From positions 1 to 64,000 of the forward strand of contig JACYMD010000093.1 of assembly GCA_015272215.1 (NCBI GenBank): 64,000 nucleotides of DNA, given 5' to 3'. Made by a program: the position numbers and the translations under genes. The notes under the pieces are model-generated. The model had not been told where the DNA came from. It worked only from the letters and a program-made list of their open reading frames with translations, and did not search any database. Below, in pieces: positions 16,798 to 26,246 of the stretch; positions within the stretch are counted from its first letter, which is position 1; each line of letters begins with the position of its first letter. The stretch comes from Rivularia sp. T60_A2020_040 (lineage in GTDB: Bacteria > Cyanobacteriota > Cyanobacteriia > Cyanobacteriales > Nostocaceae).

Positions 16798-17865
16798 ATG
16801 TCAATATTATTAATTATTTTAGGAATATTAATTCTAACTGTTGTCACTATCGATGTATTGGTAACTACCTTAACTGTGGGAGGAGGAGGACCAATTACTA
16901 GTAGAATTTCTAGTGGAATATGGTGGATAGTTTTACAAATTCATCAGAGAAAATCTAACCACCGATTATTATCAATTACAGGTTTAGTACTATTAAGCGG
17001 GATAGCCTTACTTTGGTATATTTTAACTTGGATTGGTTGGACATTGATATTTAGTGCTGAAAATTCTGCTGTTGTGAATGCATCTTCTAAAATACCAGCA
17101 GATACTTGGGAACGGATTTATTTTGTTGGTTATACAATATCTACTTTGGGAATGGGAGACTATCAAGCTCAAGGAAGAATTTGGCAAATAGCAACGGCAA
17201 TTGCATCAACAAGTGGTTTTTTCTTAGTAACTTTGAGCATTGCTTACTTGTTACCAATTGTTTCAGCAGCTTCTGAAAAACGCGCTGTTGCGATTTATGT
17301 AGCTTCACTAGGAGGAACAGCAGACGAAATTTTAATTAGGGCTTGGAATGGTCATAATTTTGGAGGTTTATCTCAACATTTGAGTTCTCTTACACCTACT
17401 TTAACTCAGCAAGGAGAGAAACATTTAGCATACCCAATTCTACATTATTTCCACAGTGTAGAAAGAGCTAGGTCTTTAGCTTTGAGTGTAATTGCATTAG
17501 ATGAAGCTTTAACTTTACTGCAATATGCAATTCCAGATAAATATCAACCAGAACCGGCTGTTTTAGGTTCTGTTAGAAGAGCTAGTGCAGCTTTTTTGAA
17601 AACTCTTAAATCAGCTTATTTAGAACCAGCGACCTATAATCCTCAACTCCCTTCTTTAGAATTACTGCGAAATAAAGGTATTCCTACTGTTAGCGATCAA
17701 GAATTTTTTACAAGAATCAAGATGATTACAAAACGTAGAAGATTGCTTTTAGCATTAGCAGAAAATGATGGTTGGAATTGGGATGCTATTGCTTCTAGTA
17801 TTACTACTAATAGAGCTAGTAATTTAGATGATGAAACAATGATTGATGAGGTAAAGTTACATTAA
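16798..17865 (+). CDS. Two-TM potassium channel-like protein
   Basis: This 355-residue membrane protein has an N-terminal helix (residues 1-25), a second helix (about 58-88) and an ion-channel pore region, YFVGYTISTLGMGDYQ (about residues 109-124). A further helix (about 130-160) is followed by a cytoplasmic C-terminal domain of about 195 residues. The pore matches the ion_trans_2 layout, but the usual selectivity filter TVGYGD reads TLGMGD, so ion selectivity may be altered. The C-terminal domain shows no RCK nucleotide motif I can see. The next gene, a YetF-like protein, starts 48 bp later and may be co-transcribed. Confidence 0.65.
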   Translation: MSILLIILGILILTVVTIDVLVTTLTVGGGGPITSRISSGIWWIVLQIHQRKSNHRLLSITGLVLLSGIALLWYILTWIGWTLIFSAENSAVVNASSKIPADTWERIYFVGYTISTLGMGDYQAQGRIWQIATAIASTSGFFLVTLSIAYLLPIVSAASEKRAVAIYVASLGGTADEILIRAWNGHNFGGLSQHLSSLTPTLTQQGEKHLAYPILHYFHSVERARSLALSVIALDEALTLLQYAIPDKYQPEPAVLGSVRRASAAFLKTLKSAYLEPATYNPQLPSLELLRNKGIPTVSDQEFFTRIKMITKRRRLLLALAENDGWNWDAIASSITTNRASNLDDETMIDEVKLH

Positions 17866-17913
17866 TTAGGTTAAAAGTTAGAGGTTAAACAAAGATTAAA
17901 AGATTGATAATTT

Positions 17914-18486
17914 ATGTTGGAATTAATGGGAAATGGACTTAATTATGCTTTGGGATTGGATGCTAAAGAAATCAATTTATGGCAGATGGGATTGAGAGCA
18001 GCGGTGATTTATGTCGCTGGATGGATGATGGTTAGAATAGTCGGAGACCGGCGTTTTATTGGTAAATATGCTGCTTTTGATGTTGTTTTAAGTATTATTT
18101 TTGGCTCTACTTTAAGTCGTACTATTAATGGTTCTGCTCCTTTTTTCCCAACCATAGGCGCTGGTTTTGTATTAGTTGGAATGCATTGGGTATTTGGTGG
18201 AATTTCTTTTCATTTCCCAGCTTTAGAAAATTTAATTAAAGGTTCCTCTCGCGTTTTAATTCGGGATGGTGAAATTAATTATAAAGCAATGCAAAAGAGT
18301 CATATTACTGAAAAAGATTTAAACTCTTCTTTGCGTTCTCAAGCCAAACTTACCGAACCTTCACAAGTTGAAATTGCACGTTTAGAAAGTAGCGGTGATA
18401 TTAGCATTTTACCTAAAGAAAATCTTCCGCAGGTAATTGAAGTTTCTGTGGATAAAGGGATTAAAACTATTAGGATAGAGGTGTAG
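17914..18486 (+). CDS. YetF-like (DUF421) membrane protein
   Basis: This 190-residue protein has three N-terminal hydrophobic helices (around residues 26-45, 57-72 and 80-100). A cytoplasmic domain follows, containing SSRVLIRDGEINYKAMQKSHITEKDLNSSLRSQ, which is the DUF421/YetF core. It ends in a short beta-rich segment. Members of this family are membrane proteins of poorly known function, some linked to spore or envelope physiology in Bacillus. It follows the channel-like gene closely on the same strand, so the two may form an operon. Confidence 0.75.
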   Translation: MLELMGNGLNYALGLDAKEINLWQMGLRAAVIYVAGWMMVRIVGDRRFIGKYAAFDVVLSIIFGSTLSRTINGSAPFFPTIGAGFVLVGMHWVFGGISFHFPALENLIKGSSRVLIRDGEINYKAMQKSHITEKDLNSSLRSQAKLTEPSQVEIARLESSGDISILPKENLPQVIEVSVDKGIKTIRIEV

Positions 18487-18556
18487 TTAATCATCATGAA
18501 TGATGCTATACCTAAGAGTAGCCTAAACGTAATCAATATTAATAGTGGATTTACCC

Positions 18557-18729
18557 ATGCAAATAAAAATTCGGACTCTACAAGAAGTTGAAATTCCTGA
18601 AACCGATAAAATTTTTAGATTAGCATTTGGTACCTTTATTGGATAGTTGGGATGATTCCGCAATTGGTAGAGCTAGCTTTCACTCAAGGTACTCGCAGGA
18701 TGTTGAAAAGTTTGCGCGAGCAATTATAA
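18557..18729 (+). pseudogene. Remnant of a GNAT acetyltransferase and adjacent fragment
   Basis: The ATG at 18557 opens a 29-codon frame reading MQIKIRTLQEVEIPET and then DKIFRLAFGTFIG before a stop at 18644. This resembles the first beta-alpha unit of a GNAT acetyltransferase that should continue for over 100 residues. Immediately after, in another frame, WDDSAIGRASFHSRYSQDV can be read; I cannot place it in a family. I infer a truncated gene joined to a second remnant. Confidence 0.5.
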
Positions 18730-18772
18730 AATCTGTTTATATTTATCGCCAAAAGATTTACAGTATTATATT

Positions 18773-18840
18773 ATAAAGCTTTTGTGGAATGGGCATCCCT
18801 GCTCGTCGGAATCTGCTTCATAAAAATGAAATATACTGTA
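18773..18840. repeat. Interspersed ATAAAGCTTTTGTGG repeat, copy 2
   Basis: This is the second copy of the repeat at 16275-16342, with the hairpin arms slightly changed (GGAATGGGCATCCC) and the same AAATATACTGTA end. Confidence 0.75.
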
Positions 18841-18844
18841 ATCA

Positions 18845-18931
18845 GTTGTCGCGCATTTAATTTGTATTTTTCTAGCGGGCAGGATGCCCGCACTACAAGA
18901 TTTTAATAAAATTTAAATATACAAATTAATT
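18845..18931. repeat. MITE-like repeat with GCGGGCAGGATGCCCGC hairpin, copy 1
   Basis: The copy runs from GTTGTCGCGCATTTAATTTG through a central hairpin to AAATATACAAATTAA. It matches 29380-29476, whose right end extends further to AAACGCTTTTTAGCTT, the terminus also found in the palindrome at 11767-11816. Confidence 0.75.
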
Positions 18932-18962
18932 AAAGGTTTTTTTAACTTAATATACCAAAAAA

Positions 18963-18991
18963 CCCAGTTTTTACAAAAAACTGGGCTGATA
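18963..18991 (-). terminator. Intrinsic terminator of murD
   Basis: CCCAGTTTTT (18963-18972) pairs with AAAAACTGGG (18976-18985). On the minus strand the stem is followed by TTTTTTGG. It lies 28 bp beyond the murD stop codon. Confidence 0.85.
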
Positions 18992-19012
18992 AATCCTCAA
19001 AAATTACCTAAT

Positions 19013-20410
19013 TTATAATTCCAAACACCACTTACGAAAATCATCACCGCGTACTTCAAAGTTGGCATATTGGTCAAAGCTGGCACAAGCTGGCGACAGT
19101 AAAACTACAGTTGCATCATGCTGCTTTGCTAATTTCAACCCATGAGTAACAGCTTTTTGCATTGTTCCGACATCTTCGTAGTTGGAATATCCTTCTTCTT
19201 GCAAACGTTTGGCAAACATCGGTGCGGCATCCCCGATTAATAATACTGCTGCGGCTTTCTCTTTGATTTTATTTATCCAAGGTTTATCTTCACCTTCTTT
19301 TGCAGCACCTCCAGCAATCAAAATTACCGGACTTTTAACCGATGCTAAACCGACTTCAGCAGCGTCGTAATTGGTTGCTTTACTATCATTAATAAAGTCA
19401 ATTCCTTCGTAAGTCCGAATGTGTTCTAAACGATGGGGTACTCCAGCAAATTCACTGATAGCTTGATGAATGGCTTGCTTTTCAATTCCCGCTAATCTCG
19501 CTGCTGCAATTGACAACAACAGGTTTTGTAAATTGTGTTCTCCCACCATTCGTAAAGCGGAAATTGGCATGATTTTTTGGTCTTCTTGCAAAGATGCGAT
19601 GTGTTGCGTCTCTACAACCCAACCATCTTGAATATAAAAACCTTTACCACCAATTAATCTATCTTTACCTTTAACGCTCGTCCAATAAGCATCTTGCCAA
19701 TCGGTTTCACCCATCTTTCTTAAGTATGGATCATCACCGTTGAAAATTTGCATTTGAGAACTACGTAATAATTGCGCTTTAATATTGTAGTAGTTTTCTA
19801 CAGTTTTATGACGCGCTAAATGGTCTGGGGTTAAAGTCGTCCAAATACCGATTTTGGGAGAAATTGAACTGGAAGATTCTATTTGGTAACTGCTAAGTTC
19901 GGCAATTATCCAATCTAGAGGAGCGGAGGAAGTTTGTTGTTTGTCTGGTTGTCTTTCCTTGAGCGCAATTTCACAAGCTGCATGACCAATATTACCGCAG
20001 GTAGGAGCGTGAAAACCCGCAGTTTGAAATATTGCGCCTATTAAGGATGTCACAGTAGTTTTACCGTTGGTGCCGGTAACTGCTACCCAGGGGATGGAAC
20101 GTAAATTGCGCCATGCAAATTCCATTTCCCCGATAGTGTCAATTCCTTTTTCCCGTGCTTTGATTAATACTGGAATATCCCAAGGTACACCGGGACTAAC
20201 TACGATTAATTTCGGTAATTCGGTATCGTTGAGTTCCAGGGAATACCCTAATTTAACTGTAATTCCCTCGACAGCAAGTTCTTGTTGTTGTTGGAGGAGG
20301 TTAGGGGAGGTATTAGTATCACCAATTTCCACCTCCCAACCTTCTCGATTCAACAATCTCGCCGCAGCAACACCGGACTTTCCCAATCCTATGACATGAG
20401 CTTTAGGCAT
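19013..20410 (-). CDS. murD: UDP-N-acetylmuramoylalanine--D-glutamate ligase
   Basis: This 465-residue protein is MurD, the cytoplasmic ligase that adds D-glutamate to UDP-MurNAc-L-Ala in peptidoglycan synthesis. It has the N-terminal Rossmann motif VIGLGKSGVAAARLL and the ATP loop GTNGKTTVTSL. Mur ligase motifs TLTPDHLARH, GVPHRLEH and INDSKATN and the C-terminal SPACASFDQYANFEVRGDDF are all present. Length is typical. A clear intrinsic terminator follows. It lies downstream of glyS on the same strand with an 83-bp gap. Confidence 0.97.
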   Translation of the reverse strand: MPKAHVIGLGKSGVAAARLLNREGWEVEIGDTNTSPNLLQQQQELAVEGITVKLGYSLELNDTELPKLIVVSPGVPWDIPVLIKAREKGIDTIGEMEFAWRNLRSIPWVAVTGTNGKTTVTSLIGAIFQTAGFHAPTCGNIGHAACEIALKERQPDKQQTSSAPLDWIIAELSSYQIESSSSISPKIGIWTTLTPDHLARHKTVENYYNIKAQLLRSSQMQIFNGDDPYLRKMGETDWQDAYWTSVKGKDRLIGGKGFYIQDGWVVETQHIASLQEDQKIMPISALRMVGEHNLQNLLLSIAAARLAGIEKQAIHQAISEFAGVPHRLEHIRTYEGIDFINDSKATNYDAAEVGLASVKSPVILIAGGAAKEGEDKPWINKIKEKAAAVLLIGDAAPMFAKRLQEEGYSNYEDVGTMQKAVTHGLKLAKQHDATVVLLSPACASFDQYANFEVRGDDFRKWCLEL

Positions 20411-20493
20411 AGACTGTAAGCAGAAATCCCTGGTTAAGCAACTTTATAGTAACGTTTATTGGCATAATTTACACCATGTTTTGTTGATTTTTA

Positions 20494-22689
20494 CTACAGA
20501 TTTTTTACAATTGCCCCAAAATCAGCTAACACACGAGCGTGGTTACGAAGTAATCCTAGTAAATACAGACGATTTCGTTTAATATCCGGATTGTCATCCA
20601 TTACTAACACGCTTTCTGCCCCGTCGAAGAAACTGCTGACAGTAGGTGCTATTTCTGTTAATCCTGCTATCAGTTGTTGGTAGTTACGAGTACGTTGTGC
20701 AGCTTGGGTTTGCGGTACTAGATTCAGGAGTGCATGATAAAATGATTCCTCGGATGATTTTTGAAATAACTCTTTTTGGACTAAGTTGCCCGGATCGAGT
20801 TGTTGAGTATCTAAATCACCTTGTGCCGCTAACCTAGTAGAACGATTAACAGTTTCATAAATTTTATCTAAATCGCCATTCTTGCGAATTTCTTGTAAAA
20901 ACAAAGCGCGATCGCGAACATCTAACAAATCCTGTAATGCTCGCTCTGTATACTCTGGGTCATTTTCTCCCAATACAGCATTAACTAAATCGTAGTCAAT
21001 ATCTTTCTCATCTTGTAATAACGTGCGAATCCGCTGTAAAAAGAAGTCTTCTAAAATGACCAATCTCTCTTTACCTCTTTCCTTTGTGTTCTCCGCGTCT
21101 CTGCGGTTTTTATTCCGGTAATCTTCTACCGGGAAAGGAGTATCTTCGTTTACTGTTTCTGCAAGTAGCTGCTGTAAATTAATCGATAAATCGCCATCCC
21201 AAGTAATATTAACAATAGCAGTTGCGGCTCTCCGTAAAGCGAAAGGATCGGAGGAACCTGTAGGAATCATTCCCAAGCCGAAAATACTTACTAAAGTATC
21301 AATTCTATCGGCTAAAGCCACAACTCGACCTGTTAAACTTTGCGGTAAAATATCATCAGCATTTCGAGGTAAATAATGCTCAAAAATTGCATCAGCTACA
21401 ACAGGTGGTTCTTGACTTTTCAAAGCGTATTTTTGACCCATAATTCCTTGCAATTCCGGGAATTCATACACCATGGAACTAACTAAATCGGCTTTACATA
21501 ATAAAGCTGCTCTTTGAACATATTCCTGTTGCTGGAAATCTAAATTTAATTGTTTGGAAATTTTATCCGCAACAGTACAAATTCGAGTAACTTTTTGTCG
21601 TAAAGAACCTAAATCTTCTTGAAAAGTTACCGTTTCCAACTGCGGTAAAAAGCTTTCCAAAGATTGCTTAATATCCTTATCGTAGAAATATCTACCGTCA
21701 GATAAACGAGCGCGAATTACCCTTTCATTACCTTTAGCAATAATATCTGATTTTTCTGGATCGCCATTAGAAACCGTAATAAAATAAGGTAATAATTCCT
21801 GACTATTTTCGCTTTTAAACACCGGAAAATACTTTTGGTGAGAAACCATTACTGTCGTAATTACTTCCGGGGGTAACTGCAAAAATTCCGGTTCAAAATT
21901 ACCGACAACTGCCGTTGAATATTCGACTAAATTGGTTACTTCCTCCAATAAATCTGGGTAAATTTGAGCATAACCATTTAACTTTTGCGCTGCATTTTCT
22001 ACTTGTTGAGTAATTCTATTAACTCGCACTTCCACATCTGCAACTACACAAGCAGAATTCAAAGTATCAAGATAATCAGTAGCTTGAGTTATAGTTATAT
22101 CATCCGGATGTAATACGCGATGTCCTCTAGAAATATTACCGCTTTTAACAACTTGCGAATTATTATCAATTTCAATCGGTAAAATATTATCATCCAACAA
22201 AGCCACCAACCAACGAATCGGACGAGAAAATTTTAAATCCCCGTCACTCCAACGCATCAAGCGCTTACCTTCTAACTTAAAAATCCAATCGGGAATAATT
22301 TCTGTAAGAATATCAGCAGTAGTGCGTCCGGCAATACTTTTCTTTACAAAAACAAAATCACCTTTATCAGTGGGACGAACTTCCAAAGCCGAAACATCCA
22401 CACCTTGCTTATTCGCAAAACCTTCAGCAGCCTTAGTTATTGTACCATCCTTAAAAGCAGCTTTTGCAGGAGGTCCCTTGATTTCTTCTTCCCTATCGGC
22501 TTGTTTTTGGGGTAAACCCTTGATTAACACAGCCAACCTGCGGGGAGTACCGTAGACTTCTACCGTATCATAGTCAAGGAAATTTTCTTGTAGAGATAAG
22601 GGAATTCGTTGTTTCCATTGAGTTAAAGCACTACTTAAAAAGCTTGCAGGTAATTCTTCCGTTCCGACTTCCAATAAAAAATTAGCCAT
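20494..22689 (-). CDS. glyS: Glycyl-tRNA synthetase beta subunit (with in-frame repeat insertion)
   Basis: This 731-residue protein is GlyS, the beta subunit of the tetrameric glycyl-tRNA synthetase, which binds tRNA and works with GlyQ. The N-terminus [15 protein letters not shown], the RGHR motif and the central HD-like and anticodon-binding regions ([30 protein letters not shown]) are intact. Residues of about 516-539 (around [16 protein letters not shown]) are encoded by an interspersed repeat that also occurs in a non-coding gap at 7963-8031. The frame stays open, so the gene is probably functional with a surface insertion. glyQ is not in this window. Confidence 0.95.
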   Translation of the reverse strand: MANFLLEVGTEELPASFLSSALTQWKQRIPLSLQENFLDYDTVEVYGTPRRLAVLIKGLPQKQADREEEIKGPPAKAAFKDGTITKAAEGFANKQGVDVSALEVRPTDKGDFVFVKKSIAGRTTADILTEIIPDWIFKLEGKRLMRWSDGDLKFSRPIRWLVALLDDNILPIEIDNNSQVVKSGNISRGHRVLHPDDITITQATDYLDTLNSACVVADVEVRVNRITQQVENAAQKLNGYAQIYPDLLEEVTNLVEYSTAVVGNFEPEFLQLPPEVITTVMVSHQKYFPVFKSENSQELLPYFITVSNGDPEKSDIIAKGNERVIRARLSDGRYFYDKDIKQSLESFLPQLETVTFQEDLGSLRQKVTRICTVADKISKQLNLDFQQQEYVQRAALLCKADLVSSMVYEFPELQGIMGQKYALKSQEPPVVADAIFEHYLPRNADDILPQSLTGRVVALADRIDTLVSIFGLGMIPTGSSDPFALRRAATAIVNITWDGDLSINLQQLLAETVNEDTPFPVEDYRNKNRRDAENTKERGKERLVILEDFFLQRIRTLLQDEKDIDYDLVNAVLGENDPEYTERALQDLLDVRDRALFLQEIRKNGDLDKIYETVNRSTRLAAQGDLDTQQLDPGNLVQKELFQKSSEESFYHALLNLVPQTQAAQRTRNYQQLIAGLTEIAPTVSSFFDGAESVLVMDDNPDIKRNRLYLLGLLRNHARVLADFGAIVKNL
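21074..21143. repeat. Interspersed repeat inside glyS
   Basis: This 70-bp stretch aligns without gaps to the intergenic repeat at 7963-8031 with about nine mismatches. It is read through in the glyS frame on the minus strand. Confidence 0.8.
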
Positions 22690-23001
22690 AGTACACAGTC
22701 AAGTATGAATTATCTAAAGATGAAGGGGGAATATCCTTCAGTTTAATTTCATCAGTGTACCGTGGGTTTTGGTTTGGTTGTTGGGATAGGTTCGTTTAAT
22801 TTATTGGGTGGGGGTGTTTGTCTACTAATTTAACGGGTACGGTACTGAAACTTCGTGAAGTGCTTGGTGTTATGGCGATCGCCTGCAATCATGTAGTAAT
22901 TAAGGTGAATATACAGAGTACAGAGTACTTAAGTCTATTGTAAGATTAGTTTTAAGATTAAATCTAATTCAAACAATCGGTTATTCGTCGGTAAATTTTA
23001 T
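22690..23001. other. Divergent gap glyS / glycosyltransferase
   Basis: No gene is visible. A small direct repeat of ACAGAGT lies near 22915-22928, and one GCGATCGC site near 22876. The gap must hold promoters for both flanking genes. Confidence 0.5.
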
Positions 23002-23913
23002 ATGCTCAAGACTAGTAATGAAAAAAGTCTTTGTTATACGACTTTAGCTATTGGATATGAATACAATAAATATGCAAAACTATTAGCAAAAGATATTGCG
23101 AAGCTATCTCCAAATATTCCGATAGTGATTCTTACAGATAGACCACAACTTTTCTCTAAGGATTTACACGTAACTGCTATTAAACACAATGTTCAATCTG
23201 TAGGTATATTCCATGACAAGCTTTGTTGTATAGAAAAATGTTTTGAAAACTATGATTGTTCTATCTTCATTGATGCTGATTGTCGATTGCTGGAAAATAT
23301 GGCAATGTCTAGAAATTGGAAACCCGGTTTAACAGCAAAGACGCATTGGAATTTAGAAAAACATATTAGTCCAAAGGGTGTTTTATTGCCAAAAAAAGAG
23401 TTAACACGGGAACTAGTTTATGAGATTGCTAAACAGCTGCAAATTTCTGTACAAGAGTGTAAATTTGTATATGAAGCAATTTTTACTATTCGTAAAGATA
23501 ATGGCAAAGAAAAAGAATTTTTCCAAATTTGGAAGCAGATTCGGGATTACTTTGAGTCGAATGGAATTTTCGATGGAGAAGGTGTAGCAATGGGTTTAGC
23601 TGCATATAAAACATCTCTGGAAGTATACCACTACAATTCCGGTTATCCTGAAGATGGAATTGATTATAATATTAAAGATGTTTATAAAGACAAACTTTTT
23701 TATAAGTTGCTTATTCACAATGATACTGATGACTTGAGTGATGTTTTGTGTAAGCAAGTCTTAGACTTTGATAACCAAAGAAAACAAATTTCAAAGTTAC
23801 CTTTTTGGCGTAAGGTAATTAAAAAAATATCTAATCCTATCCTGAAAAATGTACGTTTTATAACCCTCAAAATCAAAAATTTTCATCGAACCAATTCTTC
23901 TGACTTTATCTAA
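23002..23913 (+). CDS. Putative glycosyltransferase (GT-A-like), paralogue 1
   Basis: This 303-residue protein starts with a Rossmann-like segment (YTTLAIGYEYNKYAKLLAKDI), continues with IPIVILTDRPQLF, and has a DAD motif in CSIFIDADCRLL near residue 93. DxD motifs of this kind bind the metal and nucleotide sugar in GT-A glycosyltransferases. The gene at 25029 encodes a clear paralogue with DSD at the same place. Together with the pyruvyltransferase-like gene between them, I infer a small surface-glycan module. Substrates cannot be told. The C-terminal 40 residues are basic and partly hydrophobic. Confidence 0.6.
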   Translation: MLKTSNEKSLCYTTLAIGYEYNKYAKLLAKDIAKLSPNIPIVILTDRPQLFSKDLHVTAIKHNVQSVGIFHDKLCCIEKCFENYDCSIFIDADCRLLENMAMSRNWKPGLTAKTHWNLEKHISPKGVLLPKKELTRELVYEIAKQLQISVQECKFVYEAIFTIRKDNGKEKEFFQIWKQIRDYFESNGIFDGEGVAMGLAAYKTSLEVYHYNSGYPEDGIDYNIKDVYKDKLFYKLLIHNDTDDLSDVLCKQVLDFDNQRKQISKLPFWRKVIKKISNPILKNVRFITLKIKNFHRTNSSDFI

Positions 23914-24050
23914 GTTTACATAACCTAAAATATGGTGAATATAGGTAAAATTTATATTGGTTAAAAGGATACTATTTAATAGTTACTATGTATCCTGATG
24001 ATTACTCTTTTAAAAATAGTAAAAAAATAATGATGGAGATGTAAAAAGTA

Positions 24051-24932
24051 ATGAAACTATGTTATCACAAATTAATCGATGGACTGAGAAACTTTGGAGA
24101 CGATCTTAATCCTTGGATATGGGACAAACTAATTCCAGGAGTTCTAGATCATGATGAAAGTGTAGCTTTTGTTGGCATTGGTAGCTTAATTAATGATGGA
24201 TTATCGTGGCGGACTCGTCATGCTAGTAAAAGAGTTATTTTTGGTACGGGTGTAGGTTACGGAAAGGGTGAAATAAAACTTGATGAATCCTACAAAATTT
24301 ATTGCTTGCGAGGTTCCCTTTCTGCAAAAGCCTTGGGAGTAACAGAGGATTTGGGAATTACAGATGGAGCTGTTTTAATTCGCAGAGTTTATAAAAATAC
24401 GGCTAAAAAAATCCATCGTTTTTCTTATATGCCTCATTATGAACTTGCAGGTAAAGGATGGGAACTTGCTTGTAAAGAATTGGGTTTTGGTTATATCGAT
24501 CCAAGATGGACTGTAGAAAAAGTTTTATCATCTATAAGCCAAACAGAAGTTTTGCTAACTGAAGCTATGCATGGTGCAATTGTTGCTGATGCACTTCGAG
24601 TTAGGTGGGTACCAATTGTCACAAATTCAACTATTCTTGCTTTTAAATGGCAAGATTGGTGTTCATCAATTGGTGTTGAATACAAGCCTAATTATATTGA
24701 GAGATTGCACCACCCAAGAGAGAAACAAGATATTTTGACTCCAGTTCGTTCTGTAAGAGATAAAATCCGGCGAAATAAAGTTAGTAAAGCCTTAAAGCAG
24801 GTTGCCATGAATCAACCAACATTTTTAAGTAAAGACTCATGCATTGAAACTTTGACTGTGCAACTTGAAGAAAGACTTCATCTGTTCCAACAAGATGTTA
24901 AGAATGGATTATTTGAATCATCAATCTGTTAA
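24051..24932 (+). CDS. Polysaccharide pyruvyltransferase-like protein
   Basis: This 293-residue protein matches the polysaccharide pyruvyl transferase family, whose members transfer pyruvate from phosphoenolpyruvate to a sugar, forming a ketal. Typical features are the N-terminal NFGDDLNPWIWDKL, FVGIGSLINDG, IFGTGVGYG, YCLRGSLSAKALG and the late TEAMHGAIVADALRV, which holds the conserved histidine. It lies between two paralogous glycosyltransferase-like genes, all on the plus strand with 100-140 bp gaps. I infer modification of an exopolysaccharide or envelope glycan. Confidence 0.8.
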   Translation: MKLCYHKLIDGLRNFGDDLNPWIWDKLIPGVLDHDESVAFVGIGSLINDGLSWRTRHASKRVIFGTGVGYGKGEIKLDESYKIYCLRGSLSAKALGVTEDLGITDGAVLIRRVYKNTAKKIHRFSYMPHYELAGKGWELACKELGFGYIDPRWTVEKVLSSISQTEVLLTEAMHGAIVADALRVRWVPIVTNSTILAFKWQDWCSSIGVEYKPNYIERLHHPREKQDILTPVRSVRDKIRRNKVSKALKQVAMNQPTFLSKDSCIETLTVQLEERLHLFQQDVKNGLFESSIC

Positions 24933-25028
24933 TTCCAAATTATTCAGAGATAATTTTCGGTAATTATATTATATAGAATTGAGCTATTCGTAGTTTGTGG
25001 AACTTATATTTTAATCGGGTAGGTAGCT

Positions 25029-25868
25029 ATGGTAAAAGATTTTTGTTTTGGAACTTTGGCAGTAGGTAAAAGGTATCGTACCCATGCGCTAATGCTTGCA
25101 AAAGATATTCAAGAACAAGCGCCTAATGTTTCGTTTGTAGTTTTAACAGATCAACCTGCTGACTTTGTAGAATTTAAAAATGTCATTCCTATTAAGCATC
25201 GACTTCAAAGTGTAAAAGGTTATCATGATAAACGCTTTGTAATTGAGAAGTCATTTGAAAGCTTCGACACGTGTATTTTCTTAGACTCTGATGTGCGAAT
25301 CATTGGTTCGGTACCAGAGGATATGAAGTGGCTTCCTGGAATTACTGCAAGGACTGGATGCAATATTATAAAGCATAATATAGGGACAAAGCGGAGTCTA
25401 GAGTTCGCAACAATAGAGCAGGTGGCACAGAAATTAGATATAAACCTTCAGGAAACAAAATGGTTTCACGAGTTCATGTTTGTTGTGACAAAACAAGCTG
25501 GTGCTGAAAAGGTTTTTTTAAAACTTTGGCAGAACATTTCAACATATTTTGAAATGCAAGGAATTTATGGGGGAGAAGGTAATGTGATGGGATTAGCTGC
25601 GGCAAAAGCAGGTTTAAACATCAGGTTTGATTCTGAAGATAGATTTCCATTTTTCAAGGATAATATAGAGCAAATCAGAATCAAGATGGGACAATCAAAT
25701 CTGGCAGATAAACAAATTTATTTCCAAATGCATAAAGAGATTGAATTCCCAAAAGTTCCAATTTTCTTAAAAATTACTGATAAAATAACTCGACAATTTG
25801 TATTATTTTATCGATTGTTAAAACTCAGGTATTTCAAGCACAATTCTGACCTGATAGAGTTGCGATAA
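25029..25868 (+). CDS. Putative glycosyltransferase (GT-A-like), paralogue 2
   Basis: This 279-residue protein aligns along its length with the product of the gene at 23002. It shares FGTLAVGKRYRTHALMLAKDI, VSFVVLTDQPADF, the HRLQSVKGYHDKR block and a DSD motif in CIFLDSDVRII. A further shared block near residues 180-200, GGEGNVMGLAAAKAGL, corresponds to DGEGVAMGLAAYKTSL in the paralogue. It presumably uses a nucleotide sugar in the same glycan pathway as its neighbours. Specificity is unknown. Confidence 0.6.
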   Translation: MVKDFCFGTLAVGKRYRTHALMLAKDIQEQAPNVSFVVLTDQPADFVEFKNVIPIKHRLQSVKGYHDKRFVIEKSFESFDTCIFLDSDVRIIGSVPEDMKWLPGITARTGCNIIKHNIGTKRSLEFATIEQVAQKLDINLQETKWFHEFMFVVTKQAGAEKVFLKLWQNISTYFEMQGIYGGEGNVMGLAAAKAGLNIRFDSEDRFPFFKDNIEQIRIKMGQSNLADKQIYFQMHKEIEFPKVPIFLKITDKITRQFVLFYRLLKLRYFKHNSDLIELR

Positions 25869-25881
25869 AATTTATGTTTTC

Positions 25882-26079
25882 CTAACTCTTAACTTCATTC
25901 TCATTCCCGTTATCATTCCCGTTATGATTCCCGTTATGATTCCCATTATTGTTACCGTTATGATTTAAATTATTACTGAAATTGACATTGACATAAATAT
26001 TGATACTAATTAAGCTACCGTTTTTACCGCTAAATAGATAGCCTAAGATTAGTCCTAAAATTAAAGATAATAAAATCAT
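25882..26079 (-). CDS. Small membrane protein with Asn-Gly repeats
   Basis: This 65-residue protein has one hydrophobic N-terminal helix (ILLSLILGLILGYLFSG). A hydrophilic tail follows, made of NGNHNGNHNGNDNGNEN repeats encoded by tandem 12-bp units near 25905-25960. A gene this short with a repeat could be spurious, but the helix-plus-tail layout is coherent and the frame is open only in this reading. I do not recognise it. Confidence 0.45.
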   Translation of the reverse strand: MILLSLILGLILGYLFSGKNGSLISINIYVNVNFSNNLNHNGNNNGNHNGNHNGNDNGNENEVKS

Positions 26080-26204
26080 ATTATCTCGTTCACAGGTTGA
26101 AAAGTTTCAAAAATACAGCTATTACACAAGTGAAGTTTATTTTATTAATTAATTGAGTAATAAACTGTCCAATACAATCCAACCTGTAAATTATTTTTGA
26201 ATTA

Positions 26205-26246
26205 CCTATTACCAATTACCCATTACCCATTACCAGTTACCAATTA
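26205..26246. repeat. ACCAATT/ACCCATT heptamer repeats
   Basis: Six near-heptamers lie at the 3' end of the pentapeptide-repeat gene. The same type occurs at 1684-1734, 39505-39545 and 58430-58492. Confidence 0.75.

Larger units (their letters stand above)
18487..19012. other. Gap with gene remnants and two repeats
   Basis: The gap contains a decayed GNAT gene start (18557-18646), a further open fragment in another frame to about 18729, an interspersed repeat at 18773-18840, a second one at 18845-18931, and the murD terminator. No intact gene is seen. Confidence 0.7.
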
